Of a DNA stretch of 64,000 bases, positions 1-10,485 are shown piece after piece (within the stretch, counting starts at the first letter, position 1; each line of letters opens with the position of its first letter). The stretch is taken from contig NC_059555.1 in the NCBI RefSeq assembly GCF_905220415.1, positions 8,300,001 to 8,364,000 on the forward strand, read 5' to 3'. Under the pieces are notes generated by a model. The model searched no databases. It had not been told where the DNA came from and saw nothing but the letters and a program-made list of their open reading frames with translations. The translations under genes were made by a program, and so were the position numbers. Source of the DNA: Colias croceus (taxonomy: Eukaryota; Arthropoda; Insecta; Lepidoptera; Pieridae).

Positions 1-1713
1 TGACCATCTGTGACAAGGACGGGGGGGTGCTCAAAAACTCATGAAATTAGTGTGACGTACTTTATGGATGGCCCCTTAAAGTAATGTATTCCTATTAAAA
101 CGTGTAATTAACATAAGAATACATTAAAAACAGTATAAAAACTAACGGTTATACAACTTCTTGGTTTATTTTATTTATGAAATAAATCTGTACAAAGTAA
201 TTTATATACATATTTGATAGGTATAGGTATTTTAGTAAGTGTTCGCGTTGGCTCTTTGTCCGTATGTTGTGTATTTTGGGAAGTTTCCCTGATCTCCTTG
301 TTTCTGATTCATCTTTTGTTTATGTCCGCTTTTAAACACCCTTTACTTATAGATTCATCTGAATTTAAATTTTGACCTTTATTTTGACGCAAAATTTAAA
401 TTGGTATTTTGGTTTACAGGGCTCTATCTGAGATCATTGTTGTTTTTAATTGTTCCTCCACAGTCTAAATGATGCATCTGATTAATTTATATACGCAGGT
501 ACTGTAGTCTATAAATAATATTTTACACTGATCTAAGATAAACGAAAATTTTTCTACTGCGCTGAAAATATCCACGATTGAGTTCTGACTGATCCTTTTC
601 TTAATAAATATAAATTTCTTTATTGTTGGAATGTTTCATTAAAAGTAAAGCGTGAATTACAACTAAACGCTTTGTCCTAAATGATCTAACTAATTGTAAC
701 AACGAGATGTTTGCGCAGATTCCGATCCATTGCTTTGTTGAGATGATTACACACATGTTCTGAAGTCCACGATTGTACTCGTGTTTCAGTAGATATAGGT
801 AGTTGAAGTTATAGTTTTGTATAAGATAGTTTACATAATAACTAGTCATTTAATTGAATGACAGAGGACTGTGTACCTCGCTAGTATAACTGGGATTTCT
901 GCTCTCTATTTCAGTACTACTCTACATATTTTCTAAATTGGTAGCTAGCCTAAAGTCTCTGTGGCCTTAGAAGGAAGTAAATAAAATAACAGATACTGAA
1001 TTTGTATGTATGATTAATGATTATTAATCTTCATAGCCCAGAGAGCATAATATAACTGTATGAGTGTGTTCTCTAGGGATATTAAGTGCACCTGTGTTTG
1101 CATACTTACTAGTGCACAATATAGATTGTCCCTTGTCGTGGTATAAGTACCTAGTTTCTATCGAGATAAACCTCTGAGAATTAAATAATTGTTTAATACA
1201 GAGTTTAAAAGTAAAGGATTATTTGCTAGAGTTAGTAAAAATGACTTACTTTATTCTGCGCTTGTCTCGTTCGGTTCTACGCTTACGAAATTTTAGCCCA
1301 ATCTGTTCAATACTCTGCGATAATCAATAAAAAACATCTATCATTTTATATAAATTTTGGGATATACATGTAGTATTACATATATATTCCACGGATAAAG
1401 TATTTGTTTAACAGATCGCAACGGCCTATAAACTATCCTCACCACACGTGTCTCCATCTCGAGATATTAAAACATTACCAAGAAAACAATAACTAACTCC
1501 TTAGAGACAATTAAATAGCACGTGTTTTAACCAAGCTAACTCTGTCCTTCATGCGTAGTTGCTAAATATGCTATTATTATATCCTTGTTTTATGATGGAC
1601 TGGATAAGCGTCAGCTGGTGCGGTCACACGGAGTTAAAAGTTTTGTTTTATATGGAAAAGTTTTATTGTACTAGAATGGATTAGTGCTATAGACTAAAGT
1701 TTAATCACTTATA
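1..1713. other. AT-rich intergenic DNA, no gene seen
   Basis: No open frame with recognisable protein character is visible on either strand. The first ~85 bases (a G-run followed by GTGACGTAC and TGGATGGCCCC) look like the edge of a dispersed repeat, but no second copy in the window confirms it. Confidence 0.5.
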
Positions 1714-1912
1714 ATACCACAAGAGCTTCAAAATTATCGGGTATATTCCGATAGGTTCGTTGCAAACAAATGAAGGAGTCAAGTTTTTAGTCAAGGTTAA
1801 AAAATAACGAGCGCGAAGCGCGAGTGATTTTTCCTGAAAAACTTGACGACTTTATTTGTTTGCAGGGAACCTTGAGAGAAATGCCAGATAATTTTGAAGC
1901 TCGTGTGGTATT
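1714..1912. repeat. Inverted-repeat element (MITE-like), two nested arm pairs
   Basis: Outer arms at 1714-1738 (ATACCACAAGAGCTTCAAAA) and 1888-1912 are reverse complements with few mismatches. An inner pair at about 1765-1788 and 1838-1862 (CAAACAAAT...AAGTTTTT) also pairs. The tip carries GCGCGAAGCGCG, itself a hairpin. No protein is encoded. The target duplication is not clear, so the superfamily is unassigned. Confidence 0.6.
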
Positions 1913-1917
1913 CGGGG

Positions 1918-2099
1918 GATTATTTTTCCGTCCCAAATGTCGGCCAATATAATTTCACAATTGAATTCAACCTGTCAGTTTGACGTCAACGACCAGAGAA
2001 AATTTTCAAAAAAATATCAGTATAATACCATGTAGGTTGTACCACGTGACGTCGAATGGTGCAATTCTATTGGCCGATATTTGGGTCGGAAAAATAATC
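1918..2099. repeat. Second inverted-repeat element (MITE-like)
   Basis: Arms of about 38 bp at 1918-1955 and 2062-2099 (GATTATTTTTCCG...TCGGCCAAT) pair with a few mismatches around a ~105-bp middle. It directly abuts the preceding inverted repeat. The short open frame inside it is a by-product of the repeat. Confidence 0.6.
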
Positions 2100-2542
2100 A
2101 TCAGAATACAATATAGGTTATTTAAAGGAAATACTAAATGTAATAATTGTAGTTCTTATATCCTAGTATAGTGATGAAATGCAAAAAATATTTTGGGCTT
2201 AATTAGCAGCATAAATTTCTAGATTCCGCATAAAATATTCCTGTAAAATTCCAAGTCGATTAGTTAAAAAGTGTTAAAAACGTGAGATAAGGGCTGTAGG
2301 AATGTCAAGTTTGCATTTTTTTCACTCCATTTCCGTTGATCTTTATGAATATTGTATTAAGGACTTAATTTGAATGTAAAGGACTTATGGTAATTAAGGA
2401 AACAGTTTTGCCGTCAATGCGCAGTTTATTTTGTCTGTTTACTTTGAAATAATGATTATAATCTTGATGATGAGCTAATCCTCTTTATAACTTAATTATG
2501 ACACTTGTAAATTTCTATGTTGTTCATAACTGACTTTTGATA
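2100..2542. other. No feature seen
   Basis: AT-rich spacer between repeats; no gene, RNA or clear repeat recognised. Confidence 0.4.
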
Positions 2543-2750
2543 CTAGCTTTCCGCCCGTGGTTTTGCCGCGTAGTTAAAAGAAAAACCCGCATAGTTCTCG
2601 GTCCCATGGGAATTGCGGAAAAAGCCTAATGTTCTTTCTCAGGTTTAGCTATATCAGTACCAAATTCATCATCCAAAACGGTTCAGTGGTTGAGGTGTTA
2701 TCAAGAGACAGACAGAGTTACTTTCGAATTTATAATATTAGTTAGGATTC
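2543..2750 (-). mobile_element. Helitron-like (lep1-type) non-autonomous element
   Basis: On the - strand the sequence ends in GGGCGGAAAGCTAG followed by T, the typical 3' end of short lepidopteran Helitron-like elements, and carries the usual internal text (ATGCGGGTTTTTCTTT, GGTTCAGTGG, the GACAGACAGAG run and TATAATATTAG at the far end). Diverged from other copies. Family name is inferred from general knowledge of these ends. Confidence 0.6.
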
Positions 2751-3230
2751 ATGTGTAGGTTTTTCCGAATGGACTCTATGGACATGATTCATTTATTTTT
2801 ATCAGCCCTTTGGAAGGAAATAAATTGATAATAGATAGGTATCATCCCGGGTGTAGTTTAATACGGTAAAATGTTATCCCCAATATTGTTCCATCAATCC
2901 AAAATAATAAAATTTTATTAAGTATCCAGTATTGAATGTCAAACTGAATCGACTTGTACAAAAAAGCGTGTGTTATAGGGTTGTTACTCTTTCATATTAT
3001 ATCAAAAACACATGCTTTCGCTTTCGATAATTGCCATAACTTAATTAAAAAATGATAATATTATTAATAAATAGCTCTTTTTATCTGTGATTACAAATGT
3101 TACATAATGACTGGACTCGTTAGTGATACATCGCGTAATCATAATAAATAATAAATGTTTATGATATACGCCTGAAGGTCTCTTAAGTGTTAAAAAATGG
3201 TAATACTGGAAAGAACTATTTTTCAGACCT
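2751..3230. other. No gene seen
   Basis: AT-rich DNA with no recognisable gene or well-bounded repeat. Confidence 0.4.
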
Positions 3231-3288
3231 TTTTTTTAAAGAGTCGACAGTCTTGGTTATATCCAAGACTGTCGACTCTTTAAAAAAA
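3231..3288. repeat. Perfect 26-bp-stem hairpin
   Basis: 3231-3256 and 3263-3288 are exact reverse complements (T7-AAAGAGTCGACAGTCTTGG and its complement) around the 6-base loop TTATAT. The A/T runs at the base could mark a small insertion or a fold-back. It is shorter and more perfect than a typical insect pre-miRNA. Confidence 0.75.
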
Positions 3289-3842
3289 TAGTTACAACGT
3301 TATAACGTTGCGTTAGAACTAATTTTGATCTACATAGTTTTAAAGTATTTTTTTCTAATTTGGTATATTTCTACTGTAGGTAAAGTCACTATTATGTAGG
3401 GTTGCATAAAAGTGAAGTTCCATGTCCCCAAATGGGGTAAGGAGCAGAAGGGGCAGATGCATTATGCATACATCTGTTTCACTGATCGATTTTCTGTAGG
3501 GACAAGTAAGTGATCAGCCTTCTGTGTCCTGCCGGAACGAGACATTTTTTCTTTTCGTCTCTACTACTAATACTCGAATTTATAAGGAACTCAAAAAATA
3601 AAAAAATACGCGTTTGTCTCGACTTCACTTTTAATAGCAGGAGTGTAATATCAAGGTTGTAGTTTCACGGTCAAATGAATGAGAAATGTACTTACATTGT
3701 AGTCTATTTACTATCAATACACGCAAATCTGATTATACAAAGATCTAGAACGAAATTATAACTGGAATATGGACCCAATGATGATTTATAGTTGGCTAAC
3801 TGCTCCAGAAGAGTATTTCAAGTGTATGCACCTTTATTGTTT
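3289..3842. other. No gene seen
   Basis: Contains a small palindromic AACGTTATAACGTT stretch near 3296-3311 and otherwise unremarkable AT-rich sequence. Confidence 0.4.
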
Positions 3843-3843
3843 T

Positions 3844-4042
3844 ACTAGCTGCGCTCTGCGGTTTCACCCGCGAGGCTCCGCTCCTTTTGTTCTTAGCGTG
3901 ATGATATATAATATAGCCTATGGCCTTCCTCGATGAATGGGCTATACAATACCGAAATAATTTTTCAAATCGGACCAGTAGTTCCTGAGATCAGCGCGTT
4001 CAAACAAACAAACTCTTCAGCTTTATAATATTAAAAGTATAG
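3844..4042 (-). mobile_element. Helitron-like non-autonomous element
   Basis: Reads on the - strand as TTATAAAGCTGAAGAG..., a middle with CCATTCATCGAGGAAGGC, and a 3' end ...GAAACCGCAGAGCGCAGCTAGT. The same sequence type recurs at 6289-6502, 28927-29055, 60005-60130 and 61590-61745. Confidence 0.6.
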
Positions 4043-4109
4043 ATATGTACATATTTCATTAATAGTTATAATACGTAATTGTTATAATTGCTCGATAAAA
4101 TTTAGGTAC

Positions 4110-4275
4110 CTACTTTTGAAGTGAAACTTCTTCAGGCGCATTGAGGGTAAAATTTCAAGGTCTCGTCATGGCAATACCGTCACGTCATTGAGTAAAGTGG
4201 TGATTTTGGTATCTTTGAATCTTGAAGTTTCACTTCTGAAACGTGTGCTCGGCACACACGCTCTTTTTTATAATT
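4110..4275. repeat. Dispersed repeat with GAAGTGAAACTTC termini
   Basis: Begins with TTTTGAAGTGAAACTTCTT and contains CTCGTCATGGCAATACCGTC..., then CTTGAAGTTTCACTTC and CTCGGCACACACG. Related text occurs at 35340-35442 and in the centre of the two TTAA elements (17546-17690 and about 53560-53690). Target site and ends are not resolved. Confidence 0.55.
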
Positions 4276-4333
4276 ATTTTATTTATATCGGTAATTTTAA
4301 TCATAGTTTTGAAGGAATATGTTAATATAGTAA

Positions 4334-5361
4334 TTCAAATTTTCTGCTTTATGCAGATGACAAGAAAATTTTTAGAAAAATCTCAACCCCTCAGGACTGC
4401 CTCTTGCTTCAGGACGATCTTAATAGGCTTACCAATTATTATAAATTAAACAAAATATCAGTAAACACAAATAAATGCCAAAAAATAACTTTTTCTCGAA
4501 ATAAGGCCAATAAAATTATATGTTTTGAATATAAAATTAGCAACGAAATTATTCCATCCGTTACGTCAGTAAGAGCCAGCGCGCACGAGCAACATTGTCT
4601 CCGCAACTATTTTGTCTCTCCCATCAATTTGTATGGGGAGTTGCGTCGCTACGTGCGCGCACTTTCATACTAGCCCATGGGCGGGAGAGACAAAATAGTT
4701 GCGGAGACAAAATAGTTGCGGTGACAAAGTTGCTCGTGCGCGCTGGCTCTAAGGGACCTAGGTGTGATCCTCGATGACAAGCTTAGTTACCGCATGCACA
4801 TTGAATTAATATCTCAAAAAGCCTATAAAAATTTAGGATTTGTTTTGAGGCAGGCGGAACCCTTTGATGATTCGGCATGTTTGAAAGTTTTGTACTACGC
4901 ATATGTACGTAGTATTCTAGAGTTCGCCAGCGTCATTTGGCGTCCAAGTTATAAATGTCATATAACTAAATTGGAAAAGCTTCAAAAATTATTTGTGAAT
5001 AGAATGAAATATAAAAATAAACAATATGATTTAACCTATTCACAAGCTTGCTCTTACTATAAAATCAATACCTTGGAGGATCGTAGAGACGTAATCGACC
5101 TTATGTTATTGTATGATATTGTCAATAATAACTTTGATTTTCCTGTTGCTTTAGAATACTTACAATATCGTGTGCCATCACAACGTACTCGTCATACGCC
5201 TCTCTTTAGTGTGCCAGCAACCTCTACCAATTATCTCAAACATTCACCCTTTCTGAGAATTCCGAATAATTATAATAATAAATTCTCCTTTGCAGATCCC
5301 TTTCAATTATCTCGCTCTAAGTTTAAAAAAGTAATACTGCAGCTTATTGACCAAAAATTGT
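4334..5361 (+). pseudogene. LINE (jockey-type) reverse transcriptase, 3' part, broken by a MITE
   Basis: A 5'-truncated non-LTR retrotransposon open frame. From 4341 the frame gives FLLYADDKKIFR, carrying the YADD catalytic box of the reverse transcriptase palm, then a thumb/C-terminal region (LQDDLNRLTNYYKLNKISVN, later LGVILDDKLSYRMHI and IWRPSYKCHITKLEKLQ). The frame is interrupted at 4573-4749 by a MITE. Body plus duplicated TAA is 180 bases, so the phase is kept but in-frame stops are added. Frame ends at TAA 5359-5361. The sequence is truncated in 5' direction near 4330, and no endonuclease domain is present. It is a dead copy. Clade assignment to jockey-like is from the YADD box and tail, with moderate certainty. 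Confidence 0.8.
4573..4749. mobile_element. MITE with TAA target duplication inside the LINE frame
   Basis: A 177-bp element with terminal inverted repeats GAGCCAGCGCGCACGAGCAA / TTGCTCGTGCGCGCTGGCTC. It is flanked by TAA at 4570-4572 and 4750-4752. Removing body plus one TAA restores the reading GTCAGT-AAG-GGACCTAGG, which keeps the LINE frame, so boundaries are certain to within a base. A 3-bp TAA/TTA duplication is typical of PIF/Harbinger. A diverged copy is at 33834-33980. Confidence 0.85.
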
Positions 5362-5643
5362 AAAGAAAATCACAAACAACACGCACACACTCACACACAC
5401 ACACTTTCACTCACACTTGTACTCATATATTGTTACCAATTGTTACCTTTTTATTTAGCTATAATTATAGATATAATATAGGGTTTGTAATCGTTTATAT
5501 ATCTTTCTTTACTTTGCTCACTCACAGTATTATGATTGTTATTGGTGTACCTTTTAATTGGCGTATTGAAATGTTAATGTTATATCTAGTGTAAGATTAG
5601 CTGTAAGGTACCTGTACATAAATAAATAAATAAATAAATAAAT
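5362..5643 (+). repeat. LINE 3' UTR and TAAA-type tail
   Basis: Directly follows the LINE stop codon. Contains a CACACACTC simple run (about 5370-5415) and ends in six ATAA units (about 5620-5643), the expected 3' tail of this LINE type. Confidence 0.7.
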
Positions 5644-6288
5644 AGTAGGTACGCACAGGAAAATTTCCTGATATATTCAGACTATACAAATTTTCCCTAT
5701 TTTGCTTACGTCAATTTTCCAGAGGTATTTGAACATGAATACGTAATACAAATTGATATTATTTAGGAATTTGCGGTGTATTTGCTATCAGTGCAAGTAA
5801 CAAATAACATCCTTAAGTGTTAAGGAAATCGATTGATAGTATTGTTATAAGTGTAATTTTGCTACAATATTGTCCTTATTAACGTTTATGTTAGTTTAAT
5901 TAAGATATGAAATAATTGTAAGTGATTTTCGAAAAGATCTCAAAAAATCAAACAAAAGTAAGAAATAGACATTAAAAATGTAGTTAGGGTTTTGAAAATG
6001 TAAAATATAAATACTAATCCATTACCTTTAAATAACTACCGACATCACACTTGAAATAGCCCCTAAAATGAAATTTGTTACCAAAAATTCGCTTTGTAAC
6101 AAAAGTTATTTGAATAATCAGGTAAGTTTCTTATAGAAGTGGGTTGGAATCATGAAAATAACTTGGGAGTCTTTTGCCCATAAGATATCTCGCTGCCAAA
6201 ATTCATATTACAATTCACAATTATTACTATTTATATTAAATTCGAGATACTTCCTGTTTAGTCTGTATACCCTCGCGTTATAATCTAA
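5644..6288. other. No gene seen
   Basis: AT-rich spacer without a recognised feature. Confidence 0.4.
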
Positions 6289-6502
6289 ACTAATATTATA
6301 AAGCTGAAGACTTTGTTTGTTTGTTTGTTTGAACGCACTAATCTCGGGACCTACAGGTCCGATTAGAAAAATTCTTTCGGTGTTACATAGCTCATTTATC
6401 GAGGAAGGTTATAGGTTATTAGCTATAATATATAATAATATTATCACGCTACGACCAACAGGAGTGGAGACACGGGGGTGAAACCGCGCGGAGCAGCTAG
6501 TG
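6289..6502 (+). mobile_element. Helitron-like non-autonomous element
   Basis: Starts near TAATATTATAAAGCTGAAGA with (TTTG)n, has the AATTCTTTCGGTGTTACATA and TCGAGGAAGG text, and ends ...AAACCGCGCGGAGCAGCTAG|T. Matches the reverse-strand copy at 3844-4042. Confidence 0.6.
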
Positions 6503-6805
6503 TAAACATATGATTTGTATGTATGTCCAAAAATATCTATCACACAATCGGATCGTGAAGATATTAATGAACTCACATCTACCTCAAATAAGTCAGTTTA
6601 AACGAAATCGGTCAAGTAGTTGAAAATATAATATAAACAAACTTATGTTGTATTGCTACTGATAATAATAAATCCTGCATAAGTTTATGTTTACCTGATA
6701 GAGATCGCTCAGTACCGATAAGGCCGCTTTTTAAGCTCAACTTATTCATATTTTAGTTTCAGCAACTTAAATTGTTGTTATTGTTATAATTATTTAATAT
6801 TTATC

Positions 6806-6987
6806 ACTAACTTTCCGGCCTTCGCCTGCGTGATCAAAAGAACACCCGCATAGTTCCCGTGCCCGTGGAATTTCCGGGCTAAAACCTGAACCTGTCCATA
6901 TCCTGTTTCAGGCCTCAAACTATAGGTAGTTTGTACAAAATTTCATCCAAATTGGTTCATTGGTTTAGGCGTGACGAAGAAACAAAC
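6806..6987 (-). mobile_element. Helitron-like element interrupted by the tRNA-like array
   Basis: Reverse-strand copy of the GGGCGGAAAG type (here CTTTCCGGCCTTCGCCTGCG) with the internal GAACACCCGCATAGTTCCCG text. Its outer end carries the ACACAGAGAGTAT target of the tRNA-like array. Confidence 0.5.
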
Positions 6988-7000
6988 ACACAGAGAGTAT
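6988..7000. repeat. Left target-site duplication of the tRNA-like array
   Basis: ACACAGAGAGTAT, identical to 9991-10003. Confidence 0.9.
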
Positions 7001-7028
7001 AAATTTATAAAGGATAGAAAAAATTCGA

Positions 7029-7103
7029 TCACGAGGCGGGACTTGAACCCGCATCCTTCGCGCCATTCCGGGGCGGATGCCTAACCAACTCAGCCACTCG
7101 TGA
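7029..7103 (-). tRNA. tRNA-like gene, array copy 1 (odd anticodon arm)
   Basis: Seven-base acceptor stem TCACGAG/CTCGTGA, A box TGGCTGAGTTGG, D-loop with GG, T arm GCGGG-TTCAAGT-CCCGC with B box GGTTCAAGTCC. The anticodon region does not fold normally: CGCC/GGCG encloses CCGGAAT, which would put GGA (Ser) as anticodon without the invariant U33. An alternative GCATCC/GGATGC stem spans the whole region. It is best viewed as a Pol III-competent tRNA-like or pseudo-tRNA sequence. All ten copies share this structure and are followed by a T6 tract. Confidence 0.7.
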
Positions 7104-7338
7104 CCCGCCTGAGCAATCGAATTTATTCTATCCTTTCAGTTTTATGTGTCTTAAGGGTCACACCGCGCGCCATCTATTGATATGATTTAACAACCATTTC
7201 AACCAATATGAAGCACTTTTCAGTGAATACAATATTGTAACGATGGAACACGACCTTTTCATGAATTTATATTTTTTGGTTTTTATGGCATTCAAATGCT
7301 TTATAAATATAAATTTATAAAGGATAGAAAAAATTCGA

Positions 7339-7413
7339 TCACGAGGCGGGACTTGAACCCGCATCCTTCGCGCCATTCCGGGGCGGATGCCTAACCAACT
7401 CAGCCACTCGTGA
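7339..7413 (-). tRNA. tRNA-like gene, array copy 2
   Basis: Identical in structure to copy 1, one 310-bp period downstream on the - strand. Confidence 0.7.
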
Positions 7414-7648
7414 CCCGCCTGAGCAATCGAATTTATTCTATCCTTTCAGTTTTATGTGTCTTAAGGGACACACCGCGCGCCATCTATTGATATGATTTAA
7501 CAACCATTTCAACCAATATGAAGCACTTTTCAGTGAATACAATATTGTAACGATGGAACACGACCTTTTCATGAATTTATATTTTTTGGTTTTTATGGCA
7601 TTCAAATGCTTTATAAATATAAATTTATAAAGGATAGAAAAAATTCGA

Positions 7649-7723
7649 TCACGAGGCGGGACTTGAACCCGCATCCTTCGCGCCATTCCGGGGCGGATGC
7701 CTAACCAACTCAGCCACTCGTGA
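7649..7723 (-). tRNA. tRNA-like gene, array copy 3 (last on - strand)
   Basis: Same 75-bp sequence. The inversion junction lies 27 bp beyond it at 7750/7751. Confidence 0.7.
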
Positions 7724-7980
7724 CCCGCCTGAGCAATCGAATTTATTCTATTTTTTCTATCCTTTATAAATTTATATTTATAAAGCATTTGAATGCCATA
7801 AAAACCAAAAAATATAAATTCATGAAAAGGTCGTGTTCCATCGTTACAATATTGTATTCACTGAAAAGTGCTTCATATTGGTTGAAATGGTTGTTAAATC
7901 ATATCAATAGATGGCGCGCGGTGTGTCCCTTAAGACACATAAAACTGAAAGGATAGAATAAATTCGATTGCTCAGGCGGG

Positions 7981-8055
7981 TCACGAGTGGCTGAGTTGGT
8001 TAGGCATCCGCCCCGGAATGGCGCGAAGGATGCGGGTTCAAGTCCCGCCTCGTGA
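7981..8055 (+). tRNA. tRNA-like gene, array copy 4 (first on + strand)
   Basis: Same sequence now on the + strand. A box at about 7988-7999, B box at about 8034-8044, T6 tract at 8061-8066 as likely Pol III stop. Confidence 0.7.
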
Positions 8056-8290
8056 TCGAATTTTTTCTATCCTTTATAAATTTATATTTATAAAGCATTT
8101 GAATGCCATAAAAACCAAAAAATATAAATTCATGAAAAGGTCGTGTTCCATCGTTACAATATTGTATTCACTGAAAAGTGCTTCATATTGGTTGAAATGG
8201 TTGTTAAATCATATCAATAGATGGCGCGCGGTGTGTCCCTTAAGACACATAAAACTGAAAGGATAGAATAAATTCGATTGCTCAGGCGGG

Positions 8291-8365
8291 TCACGAGTGG
8301 CTGAGTTGGTTAGGCATCCGCCCCGGAATGGCGCGAAGGATGCGGGTTCAAGTCCCGCCTCGTGA
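8291..8365 (+). tRNA. tRNA-like gene, array copy 5
   Basis: Identical tRNA-like sequence; the following spacer carries the single A-to-C change near 8437. Confidence 0.7.
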
Positions 8366-8600
8366 TCGAATTTTTTCTATCCTTTATAAATTTATATTTA
8401 TAAAGCATTTGAATGCCATAAAAACCAAAAAATATACATTCATGAAAAGGTCGTGTTCCATCGTTACAATATTGTATTCACTGAAAAGTGCTTCATATTG
8501 GTTGAAATGGTTGTTAAATCATATCAATAGATGGCGCGCGGTGTGTCCCTTAAGACACATAAAACTGAAAGGATAGAATAAATTCGATTGCTCAGGCGGG

Positions 8601-8675
8601 TCACGAGTGGCTGAGTTGGTTAGGCATCCGCCCCGGAATGGCGCGAAGGATGCGGGTTCAAGTCCCGCCTCGTGA
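8601..8675 (+). tRNA. tRNA-like gene, array copy 6
   Basis: Identical 75-bp sequence, 310 bp after the previous copy. Confidence 0.7.
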
Positions 8676-8910
8676 TCGAATTTTTTCTATCCTTTATAAA
8701 TTTATATTTATAAAGCATTTGAATGCCATAAAAACCAAAAAATATAAATTCATGAAAAGGTCGTGTTCCATCGTTACAATATTGTATTCACTGAAAAGTG
8801 CTTCATATTGGTTGAAATGGTTGTTAAATCATATCAATAGATGGCGCGCGGTGTGTCCCTTAAGACACATAAAACTGAAAGGATAGAATAAATTCGATTG
8901 CTCAGGCGGG

Positions 8911-8985
8911 TCACGAGTGGCTGAGTTGGTTAGGCATCCGCCCCGGAATGGCGCGAAGGATGCGGGTTCAAGTCCCGCCTCGTGA
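8911..8985 (+). tRNA. tRNA-like gene, array copy 7
   Basis: Identical 75-bp sequence, 310 bp after the previous copy. Confidence 0.7.
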
Positions 8986-9220
8986 TCGAATTTTTTCTAT
9001 CCTTTATAAATTTATATTTATAAAGCATTTGAATGCCATAAAAACCAAAAAATATAAATTCATGAAAAGGTCGTGTTCCATCGTTACAATATTGTATTCA
9101 CTGAAAAGTGCTTCATATTGGTTGAAATGGTTGTTAAATCATATCAATAGATGGCGCGCGGTGTGTCCCTTAAGACACATAAAACTGAAAGGATAGAATA
9201 AATTCGATTGCTCAGGCGGG

Positions 9221-9295
9221 TCACGAGTGGCTGAGTTGGTTAGGCATCCGCCCCGGAATGGCGCGAAGGATGCGGGTTCAAGTCCCGCCTCGTGA
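9221..9295 (+). tRNA. tRNA-like gene, array copy 8
   Basis: Identical 75-bp sequence, 310 bp after the previous copy. Confidence 0.7.
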
Positions 9296-9530
9296 TCGAA
9301 TTTTTTCTATCCTTTATAAATTTATATTTATAAAGCATTTGAATGCCATAAAAACCAAAAAATATAAATTCATGAAAAGGTCGTGTTCCATCGTTACAAT
9401 ATTGTATTCACTGAAAAGTGCTTCATATTGGTTGAAATGGTTGTTAAATCATATCAATAGATGGCGCGCGGTGTGTCCCTTAAGACACATAAAACTGAAA
9501 GGATAGAATAAATTCGATTGCTCAGGCGGG

Positions 9531-9605
9531 TCACGAGTGGCTGAGTTGGTTAGGCATCCGCCCCGGAATGGCGCGAAGGATGCGGGTTCAAGTCCCGCCT
9601 CGTGA
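9531..9605 (+). tRNA. tRNA-like gene, array copy 9
   Basis: Identical 75-bp sequence, 310 bp after the previous copy. Confidence 0.7.
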
Positions 9606-9840
9606 TCGAATTTTTTCTATCCTTTATAAATTTATATTTATAAAGCATTTGAATGCCATAAAAACCAAAAAATATAAATTCATGAAAAGGTCGTGTTCCA
9701 TCGTTACAATATTGTATTCACTGAAAAGTGCTTCATATTGGTTGAAATGGTTGTTAAATCATATCAATAGATGGCGCGCGGTGTGTCCCTTAAGACACAT
9801 AAAACTGAAAGGATAGAATAAATTCGATTGCTCAGGCGGG

Positions 9841-9915
9841 TCACGAGTGGCTGAGTTGGTTAGGCATCCGCCCCGGAATGGCGCGAAGGATGCGGGTTCA
9901 AGTCCCGCCTCGTGA
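9841..9915 (+). tRNA. tRNA-like gene, array copy 10 (last)
   Basis: Identical 75-bp sequence. Its spacer is cut after ...CCAAAAAATATAAATT at 9990, where the right target duplication begins. Confidence 0.7.
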
Positions 9916-9990
9916 TCGAATTTTTTCTATCCTTTATAAATTTATATTTATAAAGCATTTGAATGCCATAAAAACCAAAAAATATAAATT

Positions 9991-10003
9991 ACACAGAGAG
10001 TAT
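9991..10003. repeat. Right target-site duplication of the tRNA-like array
   Basis: ACACAGAGAGTAT, identical to 6988-7000. Confidence 0.9.
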
Positions 10004-10485
10004 TTTGTCAATTGTAAGTGAAGATTAGAAGGGATTATATATAACATTTAATCGTGATAGTTCCACAGATATAATGATTTTCTTCAACGCAGATAACGTG
10101 TGAACTGTGACGTCACGAAGGCGGCTTCACCAATGTCAAGGGTAATACAATACTGCACTGGCACAAGTGATATCGGTTACTGTATAATTGATTCTTATTC
10201 GCCTTGAAAACTATCTAGTATTCCTGGAGTAATTAAGCGAATTGTTGTGTGGAAGCTTTTGTTACATATGGCAGTTCATCTAAATTAAGTAATTTTTTTC
10301 TTTAATACCCGCTGCAATCTCAGCGTCATTATACAATTAAGTACCTATTCGGCGTTTCCTTTATAATAATTCTTCATTTATTTACTTACGTCAGCTTTAA
10401 ACATTGGCGATACCTAATTGTAACCAGCATTTACGTATGTCTATCATTATATTCTTTCTAGTAACAACAGAAATAAATTATATCC
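10004..10485. other. No gene seen
   Basis: AT-rich spacer without a recognised feature. Confidence 0.4.

Larger units (their letters stand above)
7001..9990. repeat. Inverted tandem array of ten 310-bp tRNA-like units
   Basis: Ten nearly identical units, each a 75-bp tRNA-like sequence plus a ~235-bp spacer with the text CCATCTATTGATATGATTTA, repeat with an exact 310-bp period. The first three are on the - strand, the last seven on the + strand. The switch point is at 7750/7751, inside the similar strings GAATTTATTCTAT and GAATTTTTTCTAT. The block is flanked by the exact 13-bp direct repeat ACACAGAGAGTAT at 6988-7000 and 9991-10003, so it derives from one insertion that later expanded and inverted. 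Only two unit differences are evident (T/A in AAGGGTCACA at 7155 and C/A in AATATACATT at about 8437), so amplification is recent. Confidence 0.95.

Noticed and set aside
7158..9816. Repeated 72-116 residue open frames across the tRNA-like array
   Set aside because: They appear once per 310-bp unit and run through the tRNA-like sequence itself; no protein features. They are shadows of the repeat.
7155..9910. CRISPR-like regular array
   Set aside because: Period is 310 bp, repeats contain tRNA-like genes and spacers are identical; eukaryotic context.
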